Shown: positions 9,120-19,382, counted from the first letter of the stretch. The stretch is 64,000 nt of DNA from Cellulophaga baltica (GCF_900102165.1 NZ_FNBD01000006.1:210722-274721); one strand, 5' to 3'. Numbers and translations: made by a program. Notes: generated by a model not told the origin, from the letters alone.

Positions 9120-9143
9120 TCTAATTTCTAAATTTAATTCTCG

Positions 9144-9151
9144 CAAATGTA
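9144..9151 (-). promoter_or_regulatory. -7 element for the TlpA-like gene
   Basis: Reads TACATTTG on the minus strand, an exact TAnnTTTG match 24 bp before the chosen ATG. Confidence 0.4.
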
Positions 9152-9221
9152 ATTATATATTGTTATTAAAAAAAAGACTATCTAATACATTCATATTCTT
9201 AGCTTTAATAATGTTTAACGT

Positions 9222-9734
9222 TTAAAACTGATATCTAATTCCTAATCCAATATCAAAATCAAAACTATCTGAAAATTCATTATATCCTAATAAACCAATT
9301 TCAGGGCGCATATCTAAAGAAATTACGAGTGGAAAATCAAAATTATATTCCACACCAATATTACCTGCAGCGAAAACAAAGAGTCCGCCATCTACTTCTT
9401 CTCCATTAGGATCTGTTTCTGAAGGTCTACGTTCAAAATTTACATTCCCTAAACCACCACCAACACCATAGTACCAGTTAAAATCACCTTCTAAAGGTAA
9501 AACCCACTCATACAATCCTGATAATTTAAAGGCGTCATAAGCACGACTATCTCTAAAACCTAAATTTACCTCTAAACGATTGTTTCTACTTAATGATTTC
9601 TGGTATGATATTTCTGCACCCAACCCATCACTATCTCCAAGTCGCAAACCAATAGTATGGTCAGACATGCTTTGAGCACTTACAAATGCTGGAAAAATCA
9701 AAAGAGCCAAGAGGCTTAATTTTAACAATTTCAT
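9222..9734 (-). CDS. Small outer-membrane beta-barrel protein
   Basis: A 170-residue protein with a clear signal peptide (about 20 residues, cleaved near VSAQS). The mature part alternates polar and hydrophobic residues in strands such as LEVNLGFRDS and FDIGLGIRYQF and ends in Phe, the usual C-terminal signal of outer-membrane barrels. It is probably an 8-stranded barrel of the OmpW/OmpX size class. No function is assigned. It is monocistronic, with its own -7 element. Confidence 0.75.
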   Translation of the reverse strand: MKLLKLSLLALLIFPAFVSAQSMSDHTIGLRLGDSDGLGAEISYQKSLSRNNRLEVNLGFRDSRAYDAFKLSGLYEWVLPLEGDFNWYYGVGGGLGNVNFERRPSETDPNGEEVDGGLFVFAAGNIGVEYNFDFPLVISLDMRPEIGLLGYNEFSDSFDFDIGLGIRYQF

Positions 9735-9758
9735 TCTTTTTTATTTAAATATTAACAC

Positions 9759-9766
9759 CAAAAATA
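9759..9766 (-). promoter_or_regulatory. -7 element for the beta-barrel gene
   Basis: Reads TATTTTTG on the minus strand, matching TAnnTTTG, 24 bp before the start codon. Confidence 0.4.
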
Positions 9767-9827
9767 GGATTTTACTTGCGTTCTGTAGTTAATAAAAACT
9801 TAATTTAGCATTCAAATTATTTTTAGA

Positions 9828-12737
9828 TTGGAAACTGCATCATTACACGACCTCAAAGAGCGTTTAGAAGGAGAATTAAGAATAGACAAACTATCAAAAG
9901 CACTATATGCTACAGACGCATCGGTTTATAGGAAAACACCTTTAGCTGTTGCTTTTCCGAAAAACACTTCTGACCTTCAAAAATTAATTTTATTTGCTAA
10001 AGAACACAGTATCGGATTAATACCTAGAACGGCAGGTACTTCTCTAGCAGGGCAATGCGTGGGTGATGGAATTGTAGTAGATGTATCTGTACATTTCACG
10101 AAAATTATTTCTGTTGACAAAGAAAAAATGCAAGTCACTGTACAACCAGGAGTGATACGTGATGAATTAAACACTTACTTAGAACCGTATGGCTTATTCT
10201 TCGGCCCCAATACGTCCACAGCAAACCGTTGCATGATTGGCGGAATGGTTGGAAACAACTCTTCAGGAACTACATCTATACGTTACGGAATAACAAGGGA
10301 GTATACGTCTAGCTTAAAAACTATTTTATCTAACGGAGAAGAGGCAGAGTTTAAAGCACTCACGACAGATGAGTTTTTAGACAAAACCAAATTAGACTCT
10401 TTTGAAGGGTCTATTTACCGAAGTTTACATAAAGAACTTTCAAATAAAGAAATTCAAGAAGAAATTATAAGGGAATTCCCAAAACCACAAATTCATAGAA
10501 GAAATACAGGATACGCTATAGACGAATTGCTAAAAAGTGATGTTTTCGGTGGTAAAAAAGATTTAATTAATGTCTGCGAATTATTAAGTGGAAGTGAGGG
10601 TACTTTAGCATTTACCACAGAAATTACACTTCAATTGGTGCCAATACCACCAAAACTTTCGGCAATGGTAGTACCGCACTACCGCACTCTGGAAGATTGC
10701 CTTACAGACGTAGCTCCTACCATGAAACACAATTTGCATACGTGCGAAATGATGGACAAGGTGATACTTGACTGCACTAAAAACAATAGAGACCAATTAA
10801 AAAATAGATTCTTCGTTGCAGGTGATCCTGCCGCTCTTTTAATGCTTGAGGTAAAATCTGATACTGAAGAAGATCTACAAAAGCAAATTGAGGCACTTTT
10901 AGCGACTATAGAAGCTTCTGGACTAAGTTATTCCAATTCCATTCTAAATGCCCAGGAAGGAAAAATGGCTGCCGAATTGCGTAAAGCCGGATTAGGACTT
11001 TTAGGAAATATAGTAGGAGATAAAAAAGCAGTTGCGTGTATTGAAGACACTGCAGTTGCCGTAGAAGATTTAAAAGATTTTATTGGAGAATTTACACAAA
11101 TCATGGCAGGTTACAAGCAGAGTGCCGTATACTATGCACATGCTGGTGCAGGAGAATTGCACTTAAGACCTATGCTTAATCTAAAAAAATCTGATGATGT
11201 TCACCTTTTTAGAGCCATCACAACAGATGTAGCTAAACTGACTAAAAAATATAAAGGCTCTTTTAGTGGAGAACACGGAGATGGTATTGTGAGAGCAGAA
11301 TTTATCCCTCTAATGATCGGAGATAAAAACTACCAACTATTAAAGCGCGTTAAATCATACTTTGATCCTACCAACATTTTTAATCCTGGTAAAATTGTGG
11401 ATGCTTTCGCTATGGATGAATCGTTACGCTATACGATCGATAGAAAAGAGCCAGAGATAAAAACACTCTTAGATTTTTCTGATAGTGAAGGTATTTTAAA
11501 AGCTGCAGAGAAATGTAATGGAAGTGGAGATTGCAGAAAAACACACCAAAGTGCAGGCGGTATGTGCCCAAGTTATCACGCCACCAAAAACGAAAAAGAT
11601 ACTACACGAGGTAGAGCCAACGCGTTAAGAGAGTTTCTAACTACTTCTGAAGCACCAAACAAGTTTAATCAGAAAGAATTAAAAGAAGTATTTGATCTAT
11701 GTTTAAGCTGTAAAGCTTGTGCAAGTGAGTGCCCAAGTAACGTAGATGTAGCTACCCTAAAAACCGAATTTTTATACCAATATCAAGAAGCAAATGGATA
11801 CCCTTTACGAGGCAAATTATTTGCTTACAATACTCAATTAAATAAATTAGGGAGTAAGGTTTCTGGCTTAACGAATGCAATATATGATTCTAGTTTCTTT
11901 GGCGGACTCTTAAAAAGTAGTGCCGGAGTTGCTAAAGAACGTACCATGCCTAAAGTTTATAGTTTTAATTTCGATAAACACCTACAAACATTTGACAACA
12001 AGAATACTAAAAATAAAAAAAGTATTGCCTTATATATTGATGAATTTACTAATTACCTAGATGTAGAACTAGGAAAAGACGCTATAGAGGTACTAACAAA
12101 GCTAGGCTATGATGTTGAATTATTCTATGCGGAAAGCGGAAGAACTTATATCTCAAAAGGCTTTTTAAAGCAGGCAAAAAAACTAGCGCTAGACAACATT
12201 GAAAAATTAAAAGTATTTGCAGATAAGAATATCCCGGTGGTTGGACTAGAGCCTTCTGCAATTCTAACCTTTAGAGATGAGTATAGACGTTTTACAACAG
12301 ATAAAGAAACCATCACAAAAATAGCAACGAACTGTTATCTTATTGAGGAGTTTTTAGCAAATGAAATTACAGCTGGAGTTTTAAATTCTGACGTATTTAC
12401 AACAGAAACTAAAAAGGTTAAAATTCACGGGCATTGCCACCAAAAGGCCTTATCAAACCAAAAAGTGACGTTTGACATTTTAAACCTTCCAAAGAATTAC
12501 GAAGTATCCATTATCACTTCAGGGTGTTGCGGAATGGCAGGATCTTTTGGCTATGAAAAAGAACATTATGAAGTAAGTATGCAAATAGGGGAGTTAAAAC
12601 TATTTCCCGCAGTGCGTAAGTCTCCAGAAGACACCATTATTTCTGCCAATGGTACAAGTTGTCGTCATCAGATATATGATGGCACCAAAAGACAGGCCAA
12701 GCATCCTATTACAATTTTAAAAGAAGCACTACTCTAA
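9828..12737 (+). CDS. FAD-binding and (Fe-S)-binding oxidoreductase (D-lactate/2-hydroxyacid dehydrogenase-like)
   Basis: A 969-residue fusion. Domains in order: FAD-binding PCMH domain (about 25-220, with PRTAGTSLAGQ and GNNSSGTTSIRYG), FAD-oxidase C-terminal domain (about 260-530, with GEHGDGIVRAEF), a ferredoxin-like region with cysteines beginning at about 563 and 625 (CLSCKACASECP), and a CCG domain (GHCHQKAL; SGCCGMAG near 900). This is the Dld-II/D-2-hydroxyglutarate dehydrogenase architecture; electrons would pass from a D-2-hydroxyacid through FAD and Fe-S to the quinone pool. The start is a TTG: an in-frame stop lies just upstream, with no ATG between it and the PCMH domain. The 3' end overlaps the convergent phosphoesterase gene by 9 bp. 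Confidence 0.9.
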   Translation: METASLHDLKERLEGELRIDKLSKALYATDASVYRKTPLAVAFPKNTSDLQKLILFAKEHSIGLIPRTAGTSLAGQCVGDGIVVDVSVHFTKIISVDKEKMQVTVQPGVIRDELNTYLEPYGLFFGPNTSTANRCMIGGMVGNNSSGTTSIRYGITREYTSSLKTILSNGEEAEFKALTTDEFLDKTKLDSFEGSIYRSLHKELSNKEIQEEIIREFPKPQIHRRNTGYAIDELLKSDVFGGKKDLINVCELLSGSEGTLAFTTEITLQLVPIPPKLSAMVVPHYRTLEDCLTDVAPTMKHNLHTCEMMDKVILDCTKNNRDQLKNRFFVAGDPAALLMLEVKSDTEEDLQKQIEALLATIEASGLSYSNSILNAQEGKMAAELRKAGLGLLGNIVGDKKAVACIEDTAVAVEDLKDFIGEFTQIMAGYKQSAVYYAHAGAGELHLRPMLNLKKSDDVHLFRAITTDVAKLTKKYKGSFSGEHGDGIVRAEFIPLMIGDKNYQLLKRVKSYFDPTNIFNPGKIVDAFAMDESLRYTIDRKEPEIKTLLDFSDSEGILKAAEKCNGSGDCRKTHQSAGGMCPSYHATKNEKDTTRGRANALREFLTTSEAPNKFNQKELKEVFDLCLSCKACASECPSNVDVATLKTEFLYQYQEANGYPLRGKLFAYNTQLNKLGSKVSGLTNAIYDSSFFGGLLKSSAGVAKERTMPKVYSFNFDKHLQTFDNKNTKNKKSIALYIDEFTNYLDVELGKDAIEVLTKLGYDVELFYAESGRTYISKGFLKQAKKLALDNIEKLKVFADKNIPVVGLEPSAILTFRDEYRRFTTDKETITKIATNCYLIEEFLANEITAGVLNSDVFTTETKKVKIHGHCHQKALSNQKVTFDILNLPKNYEVSIITSGCCGMAGSFGYEKEHYEVSMQIGELKLFPAVRKSPEDTIISANGTSCRHQIYDGTKRQAKHPITILKEALL

Positions 12738-13601
12738 AGAGCTTTCTTCTAAAGACGAAGAAGAATCTTTTTTCTTGTCTTGATTAAAAGTAATAGAAGC
12801 AATTAATTCATTGATGTCTAATTCTTTCAATTCTTCATCAGCATAAAAAGAGGAAAGTTTATCATTGTTATAGTGGTAGACTTTCCATCTTTTAAAAGAA
12901 TATTCTAACGCCGTTAGGTTTTCTACCCAATCTCCAGAGTTTAAGTAAGTACACGCTCCATTTTTATTCTCATACAGCTCTTTTTTAGGTTGATGAATAT
13001 GTCCGCATACTACATAATCATACCCATTCTCTATAGCCAAATCTGCCGCTGTTTTCTCAAAATCGTTGACATACTTGATAGCCCCTTTTACGCTATTTTT
13101 AATTCGCTTAGATAGCGAATATTTTTCTCTACCCATACGTGTTAAACACCAGTTCATGAACCGGTTAATCAATATTAGAAAGTCATAACCATAACCTCCA
13201 AGCTTCGCTAACCATTTTGCATTTTGTATGGAAGCGTCAAAAACATCTCCGTGAAAAAACCATGTTTTTTTTCCATTCAAATCCAATACTAGCTTATCAA
13301 CAATACTCACGTATCCTATTGAAGTATCGCTAAACTTACGAAGCATTTCATCATGATTTCCAGTAATATACGTTACTTCAACACCGTTAGATGCCATACC
13401 TATAATCTTCTTTAAAACCTTTAAATGCGAAGGTGGAAAATAACGCTTACTAAACTGCCAGATATCTATGATATCTCCATTAAGAATGAGCTTCTTGGGC
13501 TGAATACTGCTCAAATATGAGATTAATTCATCGGCATGACAGCCATAAGTACCCAAATGCACATCTGAAATTACGACTACATCTATTTTTCTCTTTTTCA
13601 A
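12729..13601 (-). CDS. UDP-2,3-diacylglucosamine diphosphatase-like metallophosphoesterase
   Basis: A 290-residue calcineurin-type phosphoesterase with all metal-binding blocks: SDVHLG (about 12), NGDIID (about 41), GNHDE (about 81), GDVFD (about 119) and CGHIHQP (about 198). Bacteroidota proteins of this size and motif order are assigned to the LpxH role, cutting UDP-diacylglucosamine to lipid X plus UMP in lipid A synthesis. The C-terminal tail (DKKKDSSSSLEESSLE) is low-complexity and acidic. The LpxH role is inferred from the family and not proven by any single residue. It is convergent with the FAD/Fe-S gene. Confidence 0.8.
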   Translation of the reverse strand: MKKRKIDVVVISDVHLGTYGCHADELISYLSSIQPKKLILNGDIIDIWQFSKRYFPPSHLKVLKKIIGMASNGVEVTYITGNHDEMLRKFSDTSIGYVSIVDKLVLDLNGKKTWFFHGDVFDASIQNAKWLAKLGGYGYDFLILINRFMNWCLTRMGREKYSLSKRIKNSVKGAIKYVNDFEKTAADLAIENGYDYVVCGHIHQPKKELYENKNGACTYLNSGDWVENLTALEYSFKRWKVYHYNNDKLSSFYADEELKELDINELIASITFNQDKKKDSSSSLEESSLE

Positions 13602-13616
13602 ATCTTCTCGTTTTTA

Positions 13617-13624
13617 CAAAATTA
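13617..13624 (-). promoter_or_regulatory. -7 element for the LpxH-like gene
   Basis: Reads TAATTTTG on the minus strand, matching TAnnTTTG, 15 bp before the start codon. Confidence 0.35.
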
Positions 13625-13738
13625 AAGCAGAGACTATAAAGTTATCATCAATTGAAAATCAACATTATATCAGTTAAATGTTAAATATTTATTATGTAAT
13701 TTCCTACAAGGTAAATTTTAGATTAAGACCACTCTAAG

Positions 13739-13770
13739 TTTGGGTTTATATGAATTTAGAATTACCTTTG
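13739..13770 (+). promoter_or_regulatory. Complete Bacteroidota promoter for aroC
   Basis: A TTTG -33 element (13739-13742), a 20-bp spacer and a TACCTTTG -7 element (13763-13770), ending 23 bp before the aroC ATG. It is one of the best promoter matches in the window. Confidence 0.55.
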
Positions 13771-13793
13771 AATCTGTTAAATTTTAAGAAGAA

Positions 13794-14858
13794 ATGGCAG
13801 GAAATACATACGGAACTATTTTTAAACTTTCCACTTTTGGAGAATCTCATGGTGTTGCAATTGGTGGAGTTATAGATGGTTGCCCAGCAGGTATTGCCAT
13901 AAACTTAGAAGAAATTCAGAATGAATTAAACCGACGTAAACCGGGCCAGTCTGCTATTGTTACCCAGCGAAAGGAGCCGGATACCGTCGAATTTTATTCA
14001 GGAATCTTTGAAGGCGTTACCACAGGAACTCCAATAGGTTTTGCTATTCATAACACCAATCAGAAGTCCCATGATTATACACATATAAAAGATTCTTATA
14101 GGCCCTCACATGCCGATTATGTCTATGACCAAAAATATGGTTTTCGTGACTACCGTGGTGGTGGACGAAGTTCTGCTCGCGAAACAGCAAGTAGAGTAGT
14201 AGCCGGTGCTATCGCCAAACAATTTGTAAGCGCTATTAAAATTAATGCGTATGTATCTCAGGTGGGCACGCTTAAATTAGATAAAAACTACCAAGATTTA
14301 GATTTCTCTCTAACAGAAAGCAATCCTGTACGCTGTCCAGATCCTGCAACTGCAGCAAAAATGGAAGATTACATCAAAGACATAAGAAAAGAAGGTGATA
14401 CTATTGGAGGTATTGTAACTTGTGTTATTCAGAATGTCCCAATTGGCTTAGGAGAACCTGTTTTTAATAAATTACATGCGGAGTTGGGTAAAGCAATGCT
14501 TTCTATTAATGCTGTTAAAGGTTTTGAATACGGAAGTGGTTTTGATGGCGTTACTAAAAAAGGTAGCGATCATAATGATCAATACAATCCGGATGGCACC
14601 ACAAAAACAAACTATAGTGGAGGCATACAAGGAGGCATCTCTAACGGCATGGACATCTACTTTAACGTTGCCTTTAAACCCGTAGCAACCGTAATACAAC
14701 CTTACGAGACTATCGACAAAGAAGGTAATATGATCAAGACGCAAGGAAAAGGGCGTCATGACCCTTGTGTAGTACCTAGAGCAGTGCCTATCGTAGAAGC
14801 AATGGCTGCTATAGTCTTGGCAGACTTCACTTTACTAAACAGAACCATAAAATTATAG
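13794..14858 (+). CDS. aroC: Chorismate synthase
   Basis: A 354-residue protein that converts EPSP to chorismate, the last step of the shikimate pathway, using reduced FMN. The three classic signatures are present: [14 protein letters not shown] at the N-terminus, [16 protein letters not shown] in the middle (about 118-133), and [14 protein letters not shown] near the C-terminus. Length is typical. The start is well supported, with the conserved [18 protein letters not shown] beginning right after the Met-Ala. The gene has its own promoter and is followed 61 bp later by a symporter gene, with no visible terminator between. Confidence 0.97.
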   Translation: MAGNTYGTIFKLSTFGESHGVAIGGVIDGCPAGIAINLEEIQNELNRRKPGQSAIVTQRKEPDTVEFYSGIFEGVTTGTPIGFAIHNTNQKSHDYTHIKDSYRPSHADYVYDQKYGFRDYRGGGRSSARETASRVVAGAIAKQFVSAIKINAYVSQVGTLKLDKNYQDLDFSLTESNPVRCPDPATAAKMEDYIKDIRKEGDTIGGIVTCVIQNVPIGLGEPVFNKLHAELGKAMLSINAVKGFEYGSGFDGVTKKGSDHNDQYNPDGTTKTNYSGGIQGGISNGMDIYFNVAFKPVATVIQPYETIDKEGNMIKTQGKGRHDPCVVPRAVPIVEAMAAIVLADFTLLNRTIKL

Positions 14859-14919
14859 TTAGGGATTTGGTAGATTAAGGTTCAAAACTGTATCTTTCTG
14901 TCCTAAAACTAATTATTTT

Positions 14920-16221
14920 ATGAAGAAATTGGAATTGCACTGGCAAATTTTAATAGGCATGTTAGCCGGAGTATTATTTGCATTCATAATGGTTCAATTT
15001 GATTGGGGAGCAAAATTTGTTTCAGATTGGATAAAACCTTTCGGAAATATATTCATCAACTCACTTAAACTTATTGCAGTTCCTTTAATACTCGCTTCCT
15101 TAATAAAAGGAGTGTCAGACTTAAAAGATATTTCTAAACTCTCACAAATGGGAGGTAGGACTATAGGAATTTATATTGTTACTACCATCATAGCCGTTTC
15201 TATCGGTTTAGCTGTTGTAAACATTATACAACCCGGAAAATCTATATCGGAAGAAACAAGAACTCAGCTTGTTGAAAACTATAAAGGTGATGCTGATTCT
15301 AGAATTGCACAAGCACACAAGCAGGAAGAATCGGGCCCATTACAAGCTCTGGAAGATATTGTACCTAGCAATATTTTTAAAGCGGCAAGTGATAATGGTA
15401 ATATGCTACAAGTTATCTTCTTCGCTATTTTCTTCGGAATTGGATTGATCCTTATCCCAGAAGAACAATCCACACCAGTAAAAAAATTCTTTGACGGCTT
15501 TAATGAAGTAATTCTAAAATTAATTGATTTAATAATGCTTGCTGCTCCGTTTGGTGTATTTGCATTATTAGCAGCACTAGTAGTAGAATCTCCTAGCTTG
15601 GACTTATTTAAGGCCTTAGCTTGGTATGCCTTATGTGTTATTATTGGATTATTTTTAATGATATGCGTATACCTTGGTTTTGTGTGGATATTCACTAAAA
15701 AATCGCCTTCATTTTTCTTAAAAGGGATGTCTCCTGCGCAACTTTTAGCTTTTTCTACGAGCTCTAGTGCCGCTACCTTACCTGTTACTATGGAACGCGT
15801 AGAAGAGCATTTAGGCGTAGATGAAGAAGTTACCAGTTTTGTGTTACCTATTGGTGCCACTATTAATATGGATGGTACAAGTTTATATCAAGCTGTAGCT
15901 GCTATTTTTATAGCACAAGCCTTTGGTATGGATCTAGATTTATGGGCGCAATTAGGAATTATTGTTACAGCAACTTTAGCCTCTATAGGTAGCGCTGCGG
16001 TACCCGGAGCCGGAATGGTGATGCTAGTTATTGTTCTTTCTCAAGCAGGAATACCAGAAGCGGGCTTAGCCTTAATTTTTGCGGTAGACAGACCATTAGA
16101 TATGTGTAGAACAGTAGTGAATGTTACGGGTGATGCTGCCGTATCCATGATGGTTGCTAAATCTGTAGACAAACTACACGATCCTAAAGAAAGAAAATGG
16201 GATGACAATTATAAAGCTTAG
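14920..16221 (+). CDS. Dicarboxylate/amino acid:cation symporter (DAACS family)
   Basis: A 433-residue integral membrane protein of the GltP/DctA type with about eight transmembrane helices and two re-entrant loops. Family signatures are the serine-rich FSTSSSAATLPVT hairpin (about 284-296), the cation-binding GATINMDGTSLYQ (about 311-323) and the substrate-binding DRPLDMCRTVVNVTGDA near the C-terminus. It should couple uptake of glutamate, aspartate or C4-dicarboxylates to sodium or protons. The Arg in DRPLDMCRTVVN favours an amino-acid or dicarboxylate substrate. It follows aroC and ends at a terminator. Confidence 0.93.
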   Translation: MKKLELHWQILIGMLAGVLFAFIMVQFDWGAKFVSDWIKPFGNIFINSLKLIAVPLILASLIKGVSDLKDISKLSQMGGRTIGIYIVTTIIAVSIGLAVVNIIQPGKSISEETRTQLVENYKGDADSRIAQAHKQEESGPLQALEDIVPSNIFKAASDNGNMLQVIFFAIFFGIGLILIPEEQSTPVKKFFDGFNEVILKLIDLIMLAAPFGVFALLAALVVESPSLDLFKALAWYALCVIIGLFLMICVYLGFVWIFTKKSPSFFLKGMSPAQLLAFSTSSSAATLPVTMERVEEHLGVDEEVTSFVLPIGATINMDGTSLYQAVAAIFIAQAFGMDLDLWAQLGIIVTATLASIGSAAVPGAGMVMLVIVLSQAGIPEAGLALIFAVDRPLDMCRTVVNVTGDAAVSMMVAKSVDKLHDPKERKWDDNYKA

Positions 16222-16240
16222 ATATTAATTATTTATACAT

Positions 16241-16273
16241 AAAAAAAAGAGTCCAAAATAGGACTCTTTTTTT
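16241..16273. terminator. Rho-independent terminator after the symporter
   Basis: A 13-bp stem (AAAAAAAGAGTCC with GGACTCTTTTTTT) and 6-nt loop, with an A tract on the left and a T tract on the right. It separates the symporter from the convergent lipid operon. Confidence 0.85.
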
Positions 16274-16380
16274 ATGCTAATGAATGAAGTTTATTAGATA
16301 AAGTTATGCACTATGCATACAGATAAACATCTTAAAATAAGACAGTGTCATTTGATTTACAATCAATTAACTATCACTAC

Positions 16381-18075
16381 TTAAGAATTTACTTTAGCTG
16401 ATGAAACGGTAAAGATTCCAAAATCATCAATGAGCATGGTTTCTTTATAGATGCCATTATACGCCATCAATCGATCTAATTCTTTCTGAGATCTTCTTCT
16501 CATCACCCAATTTTTCTTTTGATGACTATTTAACACATAGGCTATCATTTTTAATTGCGGATGCCACGGCTGACCCGTATAGACCACATGCGCATTCTTT
16601 TCAGCTACAGATTGTATTCCTGCTAGCGCTTTACTAGCCATTTCATTATCACCAAAGAGTTCTAATATCCCGGATACGATAATAATAGTTGGCTCAAAAT
16701 TAATTTTCGTATACGTCTCTGGATCAAAACAATCAAAATTGGTAAATCGTACGTTCTTATATCCTTTAGAATCAATAACTTTCTGTCCTATCTCAATATT
16801 CTCTTTTACAAATTCATTGATTACAATTTCTGCCTTAGGGTATGTATCTTTAATATCAAACAGGTAATTTCCAGTACCCCCAGCAATGTCTAAAATTTTA
16901 ATGCTGCGGCCTGCTTTTACTAAGTGCTCTATATTCTTTTCTAAAAGTTGTAGCAAGTGCTGCTTTCGTATTCTAATACCTCGCCAACCTATTGCTTCAA
17001 GGTAATTTTTATCCATCATGGTACCAAAACCTAATTTTCCTTTAGGTTTATTATGATAGACATAATCTAGAGATGCCCCAGAATCAAAACCATGTTCTAA
17101 GCCAATAGCCATCCCGTCACTAATTTTTCCTATTTTACTTAAAGACCATTTTTGAAACTTGAAATTTAAGTTATTACCTTCTTTATTTTGTAGACTCCTA
17201 TGTTCTACCATTGAAAATTGATCCGGCTCAAGGCCAAGCTTTTTCTGGGGTTGCTTGAAACTCTGAACTGCAAAAGATTTCATCTTATCATAGACCAATT
17301 CTTTTTCGGTTTCAAACAAAATACCATGAAAAAAGTCTGGCAATACTTCAAGTTGCTTTAAATTTGTGTCTAACTTATCGAAAAATATTTTTTGATCCTT
17401 ATTAAATACCACCTTGTCTTTCTCTGCAGACAAAATAAGCGTTGGGGTATCTATAGCCGCTGCATCTTCTACCAAGCGGTTGCCAGCATCTGCTAAGTCT
17501 ATCAATAATTTGGCATCAATAGATCGTGTAATCAAAGAATCTGTATCATAGGCATTTTGCTGCGCTACGTCGTGTGTTAACATGGTAGATTTTACATAGC
17601 TTTTAATAATCAAATCCTTTTTCAACTTAGTACCCAAAGTAATCATCTCATTAGCTAAAGGTACAATGAGGTTGATTCTAAAAGCAGGAGCAAGCAGTGC
17701 CATACCGGCAATATTTGGCGCGTAATCATGAACCCATGCAGAAGCAATGACACCACCAATGCTATTTGCTATTACAAACATATCTGTACTAGGAATAGTG
17801 TATGCGGATTTTAAATAGAGCGCAAAAGCATCTAAATCTCTCACATAGTCCATAAAAACAGAAGATGTTTCTGTCTTCGTATGACCATGACCCCGAAGAT
17901 CAAAAGCAAAAATATTATACTCTGAAAATTGAGAAGAAGTAGCAATATCATTTAAACGCTCAGAATGTTCATGTCCACGATGAATGATGATAACACTCTT
18001 CTGAGATGGTTTGAAATTCCATTTGCGATAAAAAATTTCGCTTCCATCAAAACTATTAAAATGTCCGTTACTCAT
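16381..18075 (-). CDS. YnbC-like alpha/beta hydrolase fused to a SAM methyltransferase
   Basis: A 564-residue two-domain protein. Residues of about 1-275 form an alpha/beta hydrolase: HRGHEHSER oxyanion block, FDLRGHGHT, a nucleophile elbow ANSIGG (about 104-109), and FFHGIL with the likely catalytic His. Residues of about 300-560 form a class I methyltransferase with the SAM motif LDIAGGTGNYL. The architecture and length match E. coli YnbC (about 585 residues). Next to CDP-alcohol phosphatidyltransferase and CDP-DAG synthase genes it probably edits a membrane lipid or its head group, but the reaction is unknown. It is the last gene of the six-gene operon and overlaps the upstream phosphatase gene by 4 bp (ATGA). 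Confidence 0.85.
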   Translation of the reverse strand: MSNGHFNSFDGSEIFYRKWNFKPSQKSVIIIHRGHEHSERLNDIATSSQFSEYNIFAFDLRGHGHTKTETSSVFMDYVRDLDAFALYLKSAYTIPSTDMFVIANSIGGVIASAWVHDYAPNIAGMALLAPAFRINLIVPLANEMITLGTKLKKDLIIKSYVKSTMLTHDVAQQNAYDTDSLITRSIDAKLLIDLADAGNRLVEDAAAIDTPTLILSAEKDKVVFNKDQKIFFDKLDTNLKQLEVLPDFFHGILFETEKELVYDKMKSFAVQSFKQPQKKLGLEPDQFSMVEHRSLQNKEGNNLNFKFQKWSLSKIGKISDGMAIGLEHGFDSGASLDYVYHNKPKGKLGFGTMMDKNYLEAIGWRGIRIRKQHLLQLLEKNIEHLVKAGRSIKILDIAGGTGNYLFDIKDTYPKAEIVINEFVKENIEIGQKVIDSKGYKNVRFTNFDCFDPETYTKINFEPTIIIVSGILELFGDNEMASKALAGIQSVAEKNAHVVYTGQPWHPQLKMIAYVLNSHQKKNWVMRRRSQKELDRLMAYNGIYKETMLIDDFGIFTVSSAKVNS

Positions 18076-19382
18076 ATATTGATTGACTTTAAAAAATCCT
18101 GTACATAGCTATGTATTACAGCATTTTTGTGGGTGGTTTTTATTTTTATTAGTGCTTCGTCTAAAGGTAAAGATAGAATATTTTTTACAACAAGAATCCC
18201 AATCAATGTACTTCTGCTAAGCCCCATAGTACAATGAATTAAAATTTTTCCGTCTTTAGGTAATTCCTTGTAATGTGATGTTATTTCTAAGACGATTCTT
18301 TTAATTTCGATAGTATCGAATGCTCCGATATCCAATAAGGGAACAGCATGATACACACTATTACCCTTAATTGCATTATTTTCTTCCAATTCTGCCGAAA
18401 AATCATATACTAAAGTGTTTTGATTGCCTTTAAAATCTTGAAATTCTGATTGATCAAGCCTCGACGAAACATACAGCTTTGGAATAAGTTCTATAGGCTT
18501 TTTATTTTTCCTTAAAAATTTCCAAAACAACCAGTACAGTCCGATGTATGGGAAATACACTATTTTTTTATACCACGGAATAGTACCCTGCTTATTTTTT
18601 AAAAAGTATATGCTATTTTTTTGATAATGATACCCCACTAAAAATAGTACCAATGCGGGCCATAATAAAATGAGTCCGCTTGCATGATAAAATTCAAAAA
18701 CCACCAGACTTAACAGAATCACCAGCCAGCCGCCTAAAAAATAACAGTTGGCGAGGTAAAAGTTTCGTAATTTGAAATTGTTTTTCTCCGCAGGAAAAAC
18801 GATAAAGCTCAATTGCCCTAATATGGCTCCAGTAACTACATCTAGTAAATGATGCTGATACGTGGTCAACGTAGCGAGACCCAATAACACCAACCATACG
18901 GCCGAGACTTGACGCCAGGGAGCTGTAAAGTTTCTAAAGACCGACCAAAATATAAAAGCAAAAGCAATATGCAATGATGGAGCTTCATTGAAAGGAGAAT
19001 CTACTTTTTTAATAAATTGAAAGAAAAAATTAAATAAAACACTACTCGTTTCTGGTTTTATGAATGAAAATTTCAAAGGAAATAATAGAAAAAATAACCC
19101 AGCAGCAACACTCACAAATACGACCCGTTTTGTCAAAGTCTGTAGTTCTTGCCTTGTTTCACAAAGAAAAAAGACAATGACAAAAAATATTCCGCTAGTC
19201 ATATATGGTATTACTGTCCAAGGAATAAAGGGAATGTACTGCTCAAAACTAAAAATAAATGAAGGCACGTAATCTAGCGTAGACGCATACCAAGCATTCA
19301 CATTATAGAACAGACTAAATACCGTAGCACACAGCGCCACTAGCTTTATTCTTGTCCCTATTGTTACTCTTGCTTCATCCAT
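18072..19382 (-). CDS. YnbD-like PAP2 phosphatase fused to a dual-specificity phosphatase
   Basis: A 436-residue membrane protein. The N-terminal 270 residues carry several hydrophobic helices and a PAP2 core with PSLHIAF (replacing the usual PSGH) and TTYQHHLLDVVTG. The C-terminal 130 residues are a cysteine phosphatase domain with the P-loop IHCTMGLSRST, the dual-specificity/PTPMT type. E. coli YnbD has the same fusion and length. Such pairs can dephosphorylate a phosphatidyl-alcohol phosphate, as PGP phosphatases do. Here it would act after the CDP-alcohol transferase of the same operon; that order is inference. It overlaps the SDR gene by 19 bp. Confidence 0.85.
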   Translation of the reverse strand: MDEARVTIGTRIKLVALCATVFSLFYNVNAWYASTLDYVPSFIFSFEQYIPFIPWTVIPYMTSGIFFVIVFFLCETRQELQTLTKRVVFVSVAAGLFFLLFPLKFSFIKPETSSVLFNFFFQFIKKVDSPFNEAPSLHIAFAFIFWSVFRNFTAPWRQVSAVWLVLLGLATLTTYQHHLLDVVTGAILGQLSFIVFPAEKNNFKLRNFYLANCYFLGGWLVILLSLVVFEFYHASGLILLWPALVLFLVGYHYQKNSIYFLKNKQGTIPWYKKIVYFPYIGLYWLFWKFLRKNKKPIELIPKLYVSSRLDQSEFQDFKGNQNTLVYDFSAELEENNAIKGNSVYHAVPLLDIGAFDTIEIKRIVLEITSHYKELPKDGKILIHCTMGLSRSTLIGILVVKNILSLPLDEALIKIKTTHKNAVIHSYVQDFLKSINI

